Shown one piece after another: positions 11,904 through 23,323 of a stretch of 64,000 nucleotides of DNA. Where the stretch lies: positions 1,922,001-1,986,000 of the forward strand of contig JACZZP010000017.1 of the NCBI GenBank assembly GCA_015183035.1, given 5' to 3'. Every line of letters begins with the position of its first letter. Position 1 is the stretch's first letter. The stretch comes from Meloidogyne chitwoodi (Eukaryota > Nematoda > Chromadorea > Rhabditida > Meloidogynidae). Below the pieces are notes generated by a model. It saw only the letters and a program-made list of their open reading frames with translations, did no database searches and was not told the DNA's origin. The translations under genes were made by a program, and so were the position numbers.

Positions 11904-14870
11904 ATGTTGGTGATTTATTTATTTATTTTATTAACATCTTCATTAACAACGTCAATTAATGACGAATTCGATTGCAACAAATTTCCTTTAAATAAAAGAC
12001 CTTCATGTCTTATGATGGAGGAAATTTTGAGAAAACCTCCGGTATATTTTTAATAAAATATTTAATTTTTTTAAATAATTGAAAACTGACTCTCGTCATA
12101 AGGCCACCCAAAGAAACATGCCCCAATGGTATCCAGTTTATCCTTACTTTCTATACCCCTTTAAATTAGAGCAAATAATTATATTTATTAAAAAATGAAG
12201 TAAATGTCCTTATAATGAAAGTCAGCTATATAAATTATTACAAAATATTAAATTTATTAAAATAATTCTTTTTTATTTAAATACAGGTTACTGCAAGTGA
12301 GTTAATTTTAAAATATTATTAATAAAGAAAATTAAAAATTTAAAAAGGACCTCCAGGTCCTGATGGACGTTTTCCTGATCCAACACCAGATAGACCGGAA
12401 CTCAACTGCCTCAACATCAGCTGTCTATGCCCTTTTTTTAATGGTAAAAAATTTAATTTTTAATTAAAAAATAATTTAAAAGGTACAAGTAATGGTCAAG
12501 TAAATGATTGTACACTTCCGACAGGCAATAAGCTTCAAAAATGTGTTAGAAAAGAAATCAGAATGCTAACAAATAAAGAAAGGACAGATTATGTAATTTT
12601 ATATATTTATTTATTTCTTTTAATTTAAAATAAAGTTCGCCGCCGTTAAACAAATGAAAAAGAATGGGGACTTTGATTTATGTGCAGTGCTACACAGAGA
12701 TACTGTCAACGAACATGCAGGGCATTTTGGCCCATCCTTTCTCCCTTGGCATAGGGAATTTCTTAAAAGGTAAATAATAATTAAACATATTAATTAAATT
12801 AAATATTTTAAAGATGTGAAATAATGCTTCGTGAAGCAGAATTTCAAATTTCTCAAACAACACATGCTTGCTTACCGTATTGGGATTCAACTTTGGATGA
12901 CAGACTGATCCAACCAAAGGATTCTTTATTGTTCACAGAATCGGTAAAACAAAATTAAAATTTTAAAAATCAGAATATTTAATTTATAGTTTCTTGGAAG
13001 CACAAATTCAAATGGTCAAGTAATTAATGGTCCATATTCGCCCTGGCTTACATTGGAAGTTAAAAAAATAATTTGACTTAATCTAATAATTTTTTCAAAT
13101 ATTAGAAAGAAGATTTCTTACGAAGATCTTTGGGTACAATTGGTGCAACATGCTACCCGGAAAGGGAGTATTAATATTTTAAAAATCGAATTAAATTTTT
13201 TTAAATTTTCAGTATTGATTGGCAATTGGAGCAGACAGACATTAAAAATATCCTTGCCTTTTCTAGACCCAATAAGAGTTGTCCTTACGAAGCAAATATG
13301 GCATACCCTGAAGTAATATTTTATTATTTATTTTTTTAATAAAATATTTATAAAGTACGGACACAATACAGTGCACAATTTTATTGGTGGCCATATGGCT
13401 AACCCAGTAACTTCTGCTAACGACCCGATATTTTTTAATCATCATAGCTTTGTTGATTTGGTTATTTTTTTAATTTTTAAAATTTAATTTATTAATTTTA
13501 AGCTGTTTGAATTGTGGCGTAAACAAAGACAGAATTATACTCAACGTTCAATTGACTATCCTCCTAATAATGCTGTGAGTATTTAAAATATTAATTTATT
13601 TATTTTTATATTTAGGCATGTGCATTAAGTCTTCACTTTAGAGATACAGCAATGTCTCAATTTCCTGTAATTTTTAAAATAAAAAATTTATTTAAATTTG
13701 GGAGTCTTCTAATTAAATTAATTTATTTACCAAAAATATTTAATTAATTATTTTATTTTATTAGAATTATAAGAATATTGAAGGATGTAAAAATGAATAT
13801 ACCGACAATATGTATGAATATGCTCCTAGACCAACCTGTTCATTAAATAATCCTGATTGTGGATCTGAGTAAGGGAAATATTAAAAAATATTTAAAAATT
13901 AATTTTAAATAAAAAAGATGGTTATTTTGTGACCTCTCCCATGGAAACCCTCATTGTGCAGCTAAGGCTTGTTTGGGTGGAAATTGTTCAGGATTTATTA
14001 TTGGTTTTAATTTTAAAAAATATTTTAATTTTTAAAATATTTATTTTTATTAAAATATTGGTACTTGGACCCCTATTGCCCCCACATCCTTTTTCAATGC
14101 CGCTCCTTTTTTTTCTGCGTCGAAAAAATTCTTTAGACTGCCGTGATTGATATTGCCCCAAGATAACTTTGATGTTAAGAAGAGTTATAACAGATTGATG
14201 TTTGCTGGAAAAACGTCAACTTGGATCTATTAGGAGTGTTTTATCACTTCTTCATTTTTGGGCCCATGGCTGGTTGGTCTTGGCACAAAAATGGATCTAT
14301 TCATTGAAATTTACTCTAATGTATGATTTCCATTGATCAACAAAATACCATTCGATAAAATACCTAACACCTATTAGAAAGTAAATTTCAATGAATAGAT
14401 CCATTTTTGTGCCATAATTAACTGGCCATGTGCCCAAAAATGGATAAGTAATATAACACTCCTAATTGAGATTGAAACGTAGATATAAAATCAAATTCAA
14501 CACGCCTTTACACATTAAAGTTATCTTGGGGCAATATCAATCACGGCAGTCTAAAGAATTTTTTCGACGCAGAAAAAAAAGGAGCGGCATTGAAAAAGGA
14601 TGTGGGGGCAATAGGGGTCCAAGTACCAAAATATTTATAAATTAAAAATATTTTTTTATTAAAGGAGAGCAAGTTTGTCATGATAGTATTTGTGAAAACA
14701 ATGTCTGCGTTGAAGATGATATATTAACTAGATTGATGCAAGAGAAGAGCACACCAAATCCTCAAAAAGCTCCAAAAATTTTTTTAAAAAACTTAGAAAA
14801 TAAAGAAGTTTGTCCAATTGAAAAAACTATAAAATCAATAGAAATTATTATAAAAATAAAAATATTATAA
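11904..14870 (+). CDS. secreted tyrosinase (type 3 copper oxidase)
   Basis: About 12 exons. The protein starts [18 protein letters not shown], a signal peptide. The CuA site reads [11 protein letters not shown], then FLPWHREFL (exon near 12655-12770). The CuB site reads [14 protein letters not shown], then [18 protein letters not shown] (13354-13530). All six expected copper histidines can be found. The C-terminal part is Cys-rich ([10 protein letters not shown], then [18 protein letters not shown], then [11 protein letters not shown]) and ends at TAA 14868-14870. Tyrosinases oxidise mono- and diphenols; in nematodes they are linked to cuticle or eggshell cross-linking. The penultimate intron is almost filled by a 568-base Merlin-like element, with splice sites outside it. 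Confidence 0.88.
14060..14627. mobile_element. Merlin-like fold-back element 1, in a tyrosinase intron
   Basis: Starts GGTACTTGGACCCCTATTGC and ends with the reverse complement (GCAATAGGGGTCCAAGTACC). The arms stay inverted-repeat for roughly 250 bases each, so nearly the whole element folds back. It is flanked by the direct repeat AAAATATT (14052-14059 and 14628-14635), an 8-base target duplication. It lies inside the last intron of the tyrosinase gene. Confidence 0.85.
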
Positions 14871-15570
14871 AATTATTTTATAACTTAATATTTATAAAAA
14901 ATAAATTATAATTAATTAGCCGTTTAAAAAATAAACATCTTGTATTTAAATTATTGTACGTTATGTAGAGTAAATACATTAAAAATTAATTTAAATAATT
15001 TTTAGAAAATTAATAAAATTATAAAAAAATAAAAAAGATTAAAGAGTCATAATTAGGGCTTAACAAAATATGCACGGAAAATCTCGAAATATGCGCATAT
15101 ATATCAGTCCCGGGTTGAACTCGAAGGTTGGGTCGGGTAGATTATTACTTGCGAACAAAAACTTACGGACGTTTGTGCACATAACAGAAAAGTACCCTAA
15201 TTTGAACTTATGACTAAATTTATAATGGAAAAACTTGAGCGAGCACTGAAATTGCCGTTATAGGCTGGGGGAGAGTCGCGAAGCGGGAGAAATCTCGCGA
15301 AACTCGTATATATTGAATGGTTTCGAAATTTACGCCAAAAGCTCACATTCACAAAACATCGTATTAAATTATTGTGCTTTTTTATATAAAATAGTCGCAC
15401 CAGTGCTCGCATATACCTGCATTAAATTTTTTTTTAATTTATTATTTTTTAATTGTCGACAAACATTCAATTATATTTATTAGTGTTTATTAAATTTAAA
15501 AAAAAGTTTTTCAATAATTCAAATAATAATTTGTTCATAATTAAATTAATATTTTTTATTATTAATTTAC
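14871..15570. other. intergenic region with an island of unusual composition
   Basis: No supported gene. Positions about 15055-15420 are clearly richer in G+C than their surroundings (for example GGCTGGGGGAGAGTCGCGAA). They contain a 10-base inverted pair GCGAGCACTG / CAGTGCTCGC (about 15238-15247 and 15401-15410). It may be an old mobile-element remnant. Confidence 0.4.
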
Positions 15571-16194
15571 GGTACTTTTTTGGTTTGGGGGGCATTCTGC
15601 GGACATTTTTTTGCGGACAATTATTATATATTTTATTAGTTGATTTTTGCCTAAGGCAATAAAGGGTGTAAATTGATTAACAAAATTGCATAATGTTTTT
15701 TACCTTGTCATTTTAACATTATAAAGTAATTATTCGATAAAATGATTCAAAATCTTAAAAATTTTACTTTATTACAATTGTACAACAAAATCAGCTTCCA
15801 GAAGATTTTTATCACTGGTTAGTAGATCTTAAGCTTCTTCATCAACAAAGAACCTGTGATTGTGGAAGAGAAATGAGTCAGGAAAAGCGGAAGGATAAAT
15901 GCTCAACATGGCCACTCTGGCAGAAGCTGAAAAGACGCCATAAAGCAGAATTTGGAACAGCAGAAACAACACTTGAGAGCTATATTCATGAATTTGTATG
16001 GAGACAACGTTTTAAAGGACCAGATTGTTTTTTTCATTTAATTTCACAAATTGTCAATCATGATTCTTATTTGTGTGAATAAAGTCAATCTATGCCTTAA
16101 GGAAACATTCAAACTAACATATACTAATAAAATATATAATAATAATTGTCCGCAAAAAATGTCCGCAGAATGCCCCCCAAACCAAAAAAGTACC
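15571..16194. mobile_element. Merlin-like element 2 with transposase remnant
   Basis: Termini GGTACTTTTTTGGTTTGGGG and its reverse complement form inverted repeats of about 55 bases. The direct repeat TAATTTAC flanks it (15563-15570 and 16195-16202). This 8-base duplication and GG start fit the Merlin superfamily. The interior encodes a transposase piece, listed separately. The right target duplication overlaps the stop codon region of the gene at 16199-17531. Confidence 0.85.
15786..16082 (+). pseudogene. truncated ISXO2/IS1016-like (Merlin) transposase fragment
   Basis: An open stretch reads QLPEDFYHWLVDLK, then CDCGREMSQEKRKDKCSTW, then LWQKLKRRHKAEFGTAETTL and ESYIHEFVWRQRF, to a TAA at about 16080. 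The order of a basic KRRH, then GT, then a Y..EF.WR.R motif is what the C-terminal part of ISXO2-like DDE transposases of nematode Merlin elements looks like. The upstream catalytic region is missing, so the copy is non-autonomous. The assignment is from memory of the family pattern. Confidence 0.6.
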
Positions 16195-16198
16195 TAAT

Positions 16199-17531
16199 TT
16201 ACTTAATATCAATTAAATTGTACTTATAATAATCATTGTTACAATTTAAATAATCCTTTATATTTATTTCTTTTGATATTATTTTAGCATCAAATAGAGA
16301 ATATCTACTTGCTTAAAAAATATAATAAAATTATATTTTTTTATTCTTACCATTTAATTTATCCAAAAACATATAATTATTATATTCAGTATCTTCAGGG
16401 TATCCAGAAATGAATTTTCGAGGCAAATTGGGGAAATAAAAACTTCCAGACTATAACAATTTATTTTTATTATTAAAAATATCTAATTTTAATTTACCCT
16501 GCCAAAAATATTTTGTTCAGGATCATATGTGTATGACATAGAACCCTTTAAATATTAATTAAAATTATCTTTATTTTTTATTTGATTTAAATATTTATTA
16601 CTTACACTTCCAATCATTAAACTACCATTATTTAAAGGAAAACATTTGATAGGAAAAGGAATAATTAATGGATGTAAATCAATTGGATAATTATCAATAA
16701 TTCTATAAAAATTAATTTTTAATTATTAAATTTATAAATTAATTTACCTAAATTTATCTGTACCATTATAAGCATAAACTTTTAAATAATAAAATAAATA
16801 AATTATATTTTTGGATGAAGTACATGAACAATTAACTGCTGGAGGAGCTGGAGAAAATAACTGAAAAAAATTAGAATAATTTTATTAAAAAATATTTAAA
16901 AAATTAATAAGTAATTGGATATTAATTTATTATAAATAAACTAATACATATTTATTAAGACTTAAACTTTAAATTAAGGAAAAGTTAGTCAATATTAATC
17001 ACAAACTTAAGTTTAAAAATAAAATTAAAATCTTAATTTTTAGAATAAACTTAAGTTTTTAAATAAACTTAAACTTAAGTTTATAATTAAATTAAACAAA
17101 TATAATATTAACTTGTCTGATCTTAGACTTAAAAACTTGAAAATAAGTAAACAAGTTTTTAAGTCTAAACGCAAACTTATTAATATAATTCTTAAGTATA
17201 ATCTTAATTTTTATTATTTTTTAAATTAATTAATAATTTATTTACTTCCTTAAGATTATAAGGTCCACTAATAATTTTATTTCCATCATGTTTCCAAACA
17301 TTTTGTTCTTCAAAAATATATATTGTTTTATCAACTAAAATATTTTAATAATTAAATTAATTTATTTTTAACCTTTAAATGCTGAAGTAATTGAATTTGG
17401 ACAATATTTTATTTTTTTAGAATTAATAGCTAAAAATTAAAATATTATATAATTTTACAAAAAATATTTTTTAAAATTTTACCAAAAATTAGAACAGCAA
17501 AAAATATAAAATAAAGAACAATTTTACACAT
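16199..17531 (-). CDS. secreted protein of unknown function (possible hemopexin-like repeats)
   Basis: About seven exons on the minus strand. The start at 17531 gives MCKIVLYFIFFAVLIFA, a signal peptide. The following exons read KKIKYCPNSITSAFKVDKTI, then YIFEEQNVWKHDGNKIISG, then PPAVNCSCTSSKNIIYLFYY, and end KYNLIDIK with a TAA at 16199-16201. Short blocks of the type aromatic-hydrophobic-Tyr/Phe followed by a Trp/Tyr patch recall hemopexin blades, but I cannot confirm this. Four cysteines are seen in the mature part. A Merlin-like element has inserted exactly at the stop codon, so its 3' UTR is transposon sequence. Confidence 0.6.
16915..17215. repeat. AACTTAAGTTT-rich low-complexity intron
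   Basis: The longest intron of the secreted gene is built from variants of the self-complementary TAAACTTAAGTTTA (for example around 17050-17090 and 17160-17200). No coding potential seen. Confidence 0.5.
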
Positions 17532-18764
17532 CGCAAAAAAATTAAACTTAAATTTTTCTGAAAACTAAAAAAAAATATTTTTTTCCTTTTATTTAAATAT
17601 GTTACAGAAAGGAAAAAGTGAAAAACATTTTTATCACTAAAAAATAAACAAATAATGCTAAAATTGTAATTAAATATTTTTAATATTAAATAGATAAAAA
17701 TAGGGTAATAGTACATAGTTTGGTTTTTTTATCCCCTGCCTTTTTATTTATTTATTTATTTTTCAAGTTCTTTGTCCATCAGCGCTTTTTTTTAATCTTT
17801 TTTATTAATATTTAAATTTTGATTGACTGGGAAAATGACCTAAAATGGAGTAAACAGTGAAAGGTAAAATAAGGCCCCATTTTCTCATATTTTTTCTTTA
17901 TTTTTTTGCTTTATAAAATAAATCTTTTTCTTTTTACTAAAAAAGAAATAAAAATTAACTTGCTAAAAAAACATAAAAAGGGAACTGCAGAGAATAATAA
18001 TAATTGCAATAATAAATTTAATGTGTTTCTTTCCTTTTTCCTTAATGTCAAAAACATATTTAAAAAGGCTTAACATATATTTATTAAAAATTAATTTTAA
18101 ATTAATTTTTAAAATTATTTTTTTATTTTCAAAGGCTGAAATTGTGGAAAATAGGAGGCTTGGTTAATTTAAAAAAAAAAAGTTTTTTAATTTTTAAAAT
18201 ATATTTGTGGCAGAATAATATATATTTGAGTGTTTAAGGTAATAAATAATATAAAATTAAAAATTACCAAAAAAAATAAATTTTTTTTGGCAAATATCAG
18301 TCCCCTTTTAAGACATAAATTTGTCAATTTATTATAAAATATTTTTATAATAAAATTTAAATATTTTTTGGCAATTCTCTTTTTTAGTTAAAAAACAACA
18401 AAAAAAACTTTTCACCGTAAAATATTTAAAAAATAAAAAAAGCTCTTGGTAACAAATAAATATATATTTAAAATTGAAAAAAAAAGTAAATTTTATTAAT
18501 TAAAAAAATAAAATAGAAAATATATTCAAAAATTTACTTTTTTTTTAAAAATTAAATAAACAAAAAAAAAGTGTCTTCATCTTATAAAAATAAATTTTAA
18601 AAAAATAATTACTTTCAATTTCAACAATTTTTGAGGTTCATAAATATAATAAGCAAATTTTTTTTTTAATTCAAAATAAATTTTTTTTGACGTTATTCTC
18701 CTCCCCAATATTTTCAACTTTTTATTTCCATTAAAAAAAATTAAACCTCTTTTTCTCTTTTTTA
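17532..18764. other. intergenic region between two minus-strand genes
   Basis: No gene seen. It contains the promoter side of the gene ending at 17531 and, at 18367-18575, the second copy of the dispersed repeat also present at 11378-11530. Confidence 0.5.
18367..18575. repeat. dispersed non-coding repeat, copy 2
   Basis: Same ordered blocks as 11378-11530 (TTTTTTGGCAATTCT, TCACCGTAAAATATTTAAA, AAGTAAATTTTATTAATT), with an extra insertion of about 40 bases in the middle. Confidence 0.65.
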
Positions 18765-21700
18765 TTAACCTTCCTCAATCTTTTCTTCCTTTCCAACATC
18801 ATTATTATTTTGAGATTCTTTTTCATTTTTTGGAGATATTCCTTTTTCTTCTTTTGTTAATGTATTATTATTATTAGAAGAAGAAGAAGAAAATGTTTGA
18901 GTATTTAATTGTTGATTATTATTATTATTATTTTCTTGTTCTGTATTTAATAAAGTTGAAGAAGATGATGATGATACTTGTGGAGATAATGGTCTTTCTT
19001 TTTTGAGATCAATCAGAATTCTTTAAAAATTAAATTAATTAAAGGAGAAAATATATGTACATATATATTAATTTTAAATTTAAAGATTAAAAGAAAGCAC
19101 AAAAATATAAAACAAAAATATATTTAAAAAATGGGAGAACTCTGGATAATATTGTCAGAATAAATATTCTCTATTTTAGTCTATAAACCCTCAAAAGTTG
19201 TGTCAGAATTTGTTTAATTTCTTCAAACTTTTTCAAACAAAAAAATTTAAATTAAAAAAAAACCCCTAATAAATCAACAATTCTCTCATTTTGTGCTCTC
19301 CACTATCATTTAAATTAAATTAAAAAAATAATAATAAATTTAAATAAACCCAAATATTTACATCGTTTCATTATCACAGCCAGTCCCATCACCATCAGTA
19401 TCATTAGCACAACAATAATCACAAATCTTTAAAATAAAAATTTGAAAAATATTCTTTAAAATTTAAAAAAAAACCTCTGCAACAATCTCCTTTAATCCAA
19501 TACGATTAATACGTTCCAAAATAAAATCGCAAACTTGCTGACTTGTCAAAGAATTCCAAATACCGTCACATGCGACAACAAGAAAATCATCATTTTCAAA
19601 GTCTCTGTTAGTGACGGTAATGTCAGGCTGATTTTAATAAATTATTTTTTAATTTAAATTTAATTTAAAAATTAATACAAAAGCAGTAATTTGTTGAGAA
19701 TGTAATGGAAGATCTGTTCCTTGTTTATAACAATGATCACCAAATGCTCTACTTAAATTGAGACCTTAAAAAAATTAATTTTTAAAATAAAATATATTTA
19801 ACGTTAAATAAAAAAATATTTTCTTTAAATTAATTAAAAAATAAAATTAATTAATTTAAAAAAACCTCCATTAACACGCCCATCAGAGCTAACATGTCCT
19901 CCTAAGGAAATTAAAAAAATATAATATATTAATTAAAGCAAACCTGCAGCATTAATTCTCTCTTTTTCAATATCATCTTCAGGTTTATGATCTACTGAAA
20001 GGTCAACTGCTTTTTTAGAACGACAAAGAACAGCACGAGTGTCACCAACATTTGCAACAATTAAATGATTCTAAATAAATTATTTAAAAAATTTTTTAAA
20101 ATTTGAAACTAATTTTTTAAATATTCTAAAACCCTTTAATAAATAAAAATATTAAAATTAAAAATAGTTGGTTAATTAAAAAAAATTTTTTAATTTTCTA
20201 GTACAAATAGGGGTCATGGGTTCGAACCCGATCGAGAGAATTCTTTTTAACTTTAACAAAAAATTAATTTTAAAATATATAATAATTTATTTTATCATTT
20301 TAAAAATTAAAAAAAAAATTTAAATTAATAAAAAAACAAAAACCTTAAGCACAAAAGTCACACAAGCAGTAGACCCAGAATCAAACCCAGCACGAACATT
20401 TCCAGTCCGCATCATTAAAGAATTCAAATCTTCTTCAATTAAAGAGTCGTCTTCTTCTTCGTCAATTTCTTCATCCTCAACCTTAAAATTAATTTAAATA
20501 AAATTATTTTTGAAAAAAAATTTGAAGGGCACAAACAAGTGTGGGAGGAACATGTCCCTTATCCTCTACAAACACAGAAATTACCCCGAAAATAAATTTT
20601 AAAAAAAATATTAAAAAAACCTCTTCATCTTCAACTTCATTAGAAGTAGAATCAGCAACATCACCTTCTTCATCTTCCTCAACTTTATAATCAGAATCTT
20701 CTTCATCATTATTATCACCACCTTCATCCAAACTTTGCAAAAGTTGAGCAATTCCTTGATGATTTTTAACTTCTAAATTGCTAGAACTACTACTTGGACC
20801 TTCTTCTTCTTCTTCCATTTGTTGACCTTTATTTTTTTCTTCTTCTTTAATAGGTGATGTAGCAGTCTTCTTTTTTGGTTGTTGTGTTTTAATTTTTTTA
20901 TCATCAACTAAAAAATTAAAAAAAAATTGAAATGCATCACAAATTTTCTTAAACCTCTACGAAAAGAAGATAATTTTTTTCTTTTTTTTAGAAAATTTTA
21001 GGAAACAAAAAATTTAATAAAAATCTTAATTTCAAAAAATCAAAGCGGACACCAACACCAAATTATATAAAATATAAAAAATGGTATTTGCCCCTTCTCA
21101 TCTTCTCCTTTTTTAAAATAAATAATACACTTAACTCTGCTCAAAAATATTGGTCCAACCTAATTTTTACTCTTCTCAAATGAAAAAAAGTGAAGAGAAA
21201 AATAAAGTGAAGATAAAAAGGGAACAAAGTACCACTTTTTTAAATAAAATTAAAAAAAAAACCTATTGAATGTTGTGTTGTTGTTTTAGTCATAGTAGTA
21301 GTACTAGTAGAAGAAGAAACTTCAAACTCTTCCAATGCAGGTAATACAAGTTCTTCTTCTTTTGTAGCTACAAGATGAACTGCTTTAACATTTTTTAATT
21401 CTTCTTCTTCTTTTTTAGTTTTACTTTAAAATTCATTAAATTATTAAATTTAAATCAAAAAAACCTTTTATAATTTTGTTCCTTTCCTTCTTCATCCATT
21501 TTTAACATTCCCTCCTTATCACTTAATTTTCCATTTGTTGGACTCACTCCTTCCTTTTTATTATTTTTTAAAATTTCTTTATCCATAGCAAGTTGTTCTT
21601 CCTCATTTTTTTCCTTTTTATCTTCACTAGTCTCTTCACAATTTTTAGACGTTCCATCAACAACACGTTCTAAAATTTAAAATTTTAATTTTTTATTAAA

Positions 21701-22946
21701 TTTAGAAAGAAGTCTTATTCTCGACCTAGGAGAAAACTTCAAAAAAATTTAAAAATAATTAAAAAAAATAATTTTAAAATAAAAACCTTCTTCAGTCACA
21801 CCATCTGAACGTTCACCACAAAGTTTAATACGCTTCGGAATTTGTGGAGGCGAATTAAAAAGCATAACAGAACGTTTAGTTGTTCGACGAGAAGATCTTT
21901 CATTTGACCATTCTACAACTTGTTCACTTTCTTCTTCAACAACTCCTTCCTTTTCTTCTTCTTCTTTGGCAGAATTTTTAAGAAATTCCTTATATTTTGT
22001 ATAACGTTTTATTATTTTGTCCAAACTGATTCTTGATTCTTTTGACAATTCTATTGCTTCTGCTAAATTTAAATAAATTTATTTAAAAATATAAAATTGC
22101 GGACTATCCGCAAATTTTTTTAAACTTAAATTTGACAACTACACCTTTCCATAAATTTAAAAAAAAAACAGGCGAGGACTTTCACCAACAAAAAATATTT
22201 ATCTTCTATCGTGTAGAAAGTGGTAAATAACCTATCAACAATTTTAGCTATTTTGCTATAAAATGTAACTAAAAAATCGCCAAGTTCTACACAATAAAAC
22301 AAAAAATATCAAAATTCGGACTCAACGTTTATTAGTGTCCTTAGAAGGATATTTTTGTTTAATTTTAGATTTTTTATCCAAAAAAGACAACAAATTCCCT
22401 TATAATAAACAAACAAACCCATAAGTTCATCTTGTTCTTCTCGTTCAGTTTTTGGTGAATCTTTTTGTTGTTGAGAAGAACCATCACCTTTTAAAGCAGA
22501 CAATTTTTCAAAAACATTTTCACTTGTTAAACTCTCATCAAATTGCAAAAATGCTTGACGAAGTACATTTTGAATTTCTTCTAATGTTGGAAGATTTTCA
22601 GAGTCAAAATTGTCCAAAATTTGCAAATTTTTTAAATAATCAGGAAAATGAAGTGATAAATATTGAGCTACTTCTGGACCTAAAAAATGTAAGTTTTATG
22701 GAAAATTTCTTCTTAAACCTAGAGCTATCCCAACCATTTGAGAAAAATTTAAATTAAAAAAAAACCTCCATGTCCATCATAAACAGCAAAAAAGCTCATT
22801 TTAGGCATAAAGTCAACAATACAATTGTGTGCATCTTCTTGATGTATACGCCACCCTTGCATTGAACAAGAAGCAAAATGAATAGAATCATTTCCTCCAC
22901 TTTCATAAATTTTGTCCTTTTCTGGTTTTGAACGATAAGCACCCAT
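18765..22946 (-). CDS. ppm-1.G: PP2C-family Ser/Thr phosphatase, PPM1G type
   Basis: About 12 exons on the minus strand. The N-terminus [12 protein letters not shown] has the Gly-2 of a myristoylation site and matches PPM1G. The first catalytic half has [12 protein letters not shown] and [10 protein letters not shown] (metal-binding Asp-Gly). A very long acidic/Ser-rich insert (about 20600-22600) splits the catalytic domain, as in PPM1G. The second half has [48 protein letters not shown], and [13 protein letters not shown], all PP2C motifs. The Ser/Asn-rich tail ends EEKIEEG (TAA 18765-18767). PPM1G is a nuclear, Mg/Mn-dependent phosphatase linked to splicing and histone exchange. One intron holds a tRNA-derived element, others hold fold-backs. 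Confidence 0.88.
20150..20242 (+). repeat. tRNA-derived element, copy 3
   Basis: In a ppm-1.G-like intron, antisense to the gene. The A-box half is weak (TAGTTGGTTAA). The 3' half GGGGTCATGGGTTCGAACCC is nearly identical to that of copy 8 at 45851-45910, showing both belong to one family. Confidence 0.55.
21077..21240. mobile_element. fold-back element in a phosphatase intron
   Basis: Left arm AATGGTATTTGCCCCTTCTC pairs imperfectly with the right arm around GGGAACAAAGTACCACTTTT. No target duplication found. Confidence 0.4.
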
Positions 22947-23137
22947 TTATAATTTTTAAAAGATCAAAATATGAGTATATTTTAAATAATTTAATATATT
23001 TAAGCTTAAAATATTTTTAAAACATTTAAAAAATATAAATAAAAAGATTATAAAATTTAATGAAAATCAGGTAAAAGAGAAAACTATTAAAAAAATTTCT
23101 CTAACTGTCTCGCACAAAGAGACTCTACACAAAAAAG

Positions 23138-23276
23138 GGACAGCCCGACTTGTCGCCGACCGGCTTGTCGAGGGCCGGCTTGTCGCGCAATAGTAAACAA
23201 AGAGAATTAGAGATAAAGTGGAAACAAGAGACCACTTGCGGCAAGTCGGCCGGCGGAAAATCGGGCATATCCCACA
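23138..23276. mobile_element. GC-rich fold-back element
   Basis: Left arm GGGACAGCCCGACTTGTCGC pairs with the right arm, whose reverse complement begins GGGATATGCCCGATTTTCCG. The interior repeats CTTGTCG four times. It is the most G+C-rich short stretch in the window and lies in the gap between ppm-1.G and the Mutator-like element. Confidence 0.55.
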
Positions 23277-23323
23277 AAAGTGGTAAATTACATTTTGTTA
23301 ACCAGCCAAAAACCGATAAATTG

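Noticed and set aside
13929..14150. 73-codon open frame reading through the tyrosinase exon into the intron
   Set aside because: It runs across the donor into the Merlin-like element; the exon continues in another frame after the intron.
14060..14627. Introner (intron created by the element itself)
   Set aside because: Splice donor and acceptor lie outside the element and its 8-base duplications, so the element inserted into an existing intron.
15197..15412. 71-codon minus-strand open frame in the G+C-rich island
   Set aside because: No signal peptide, splice context or recognisable domain; composition suggests an old element remnant.
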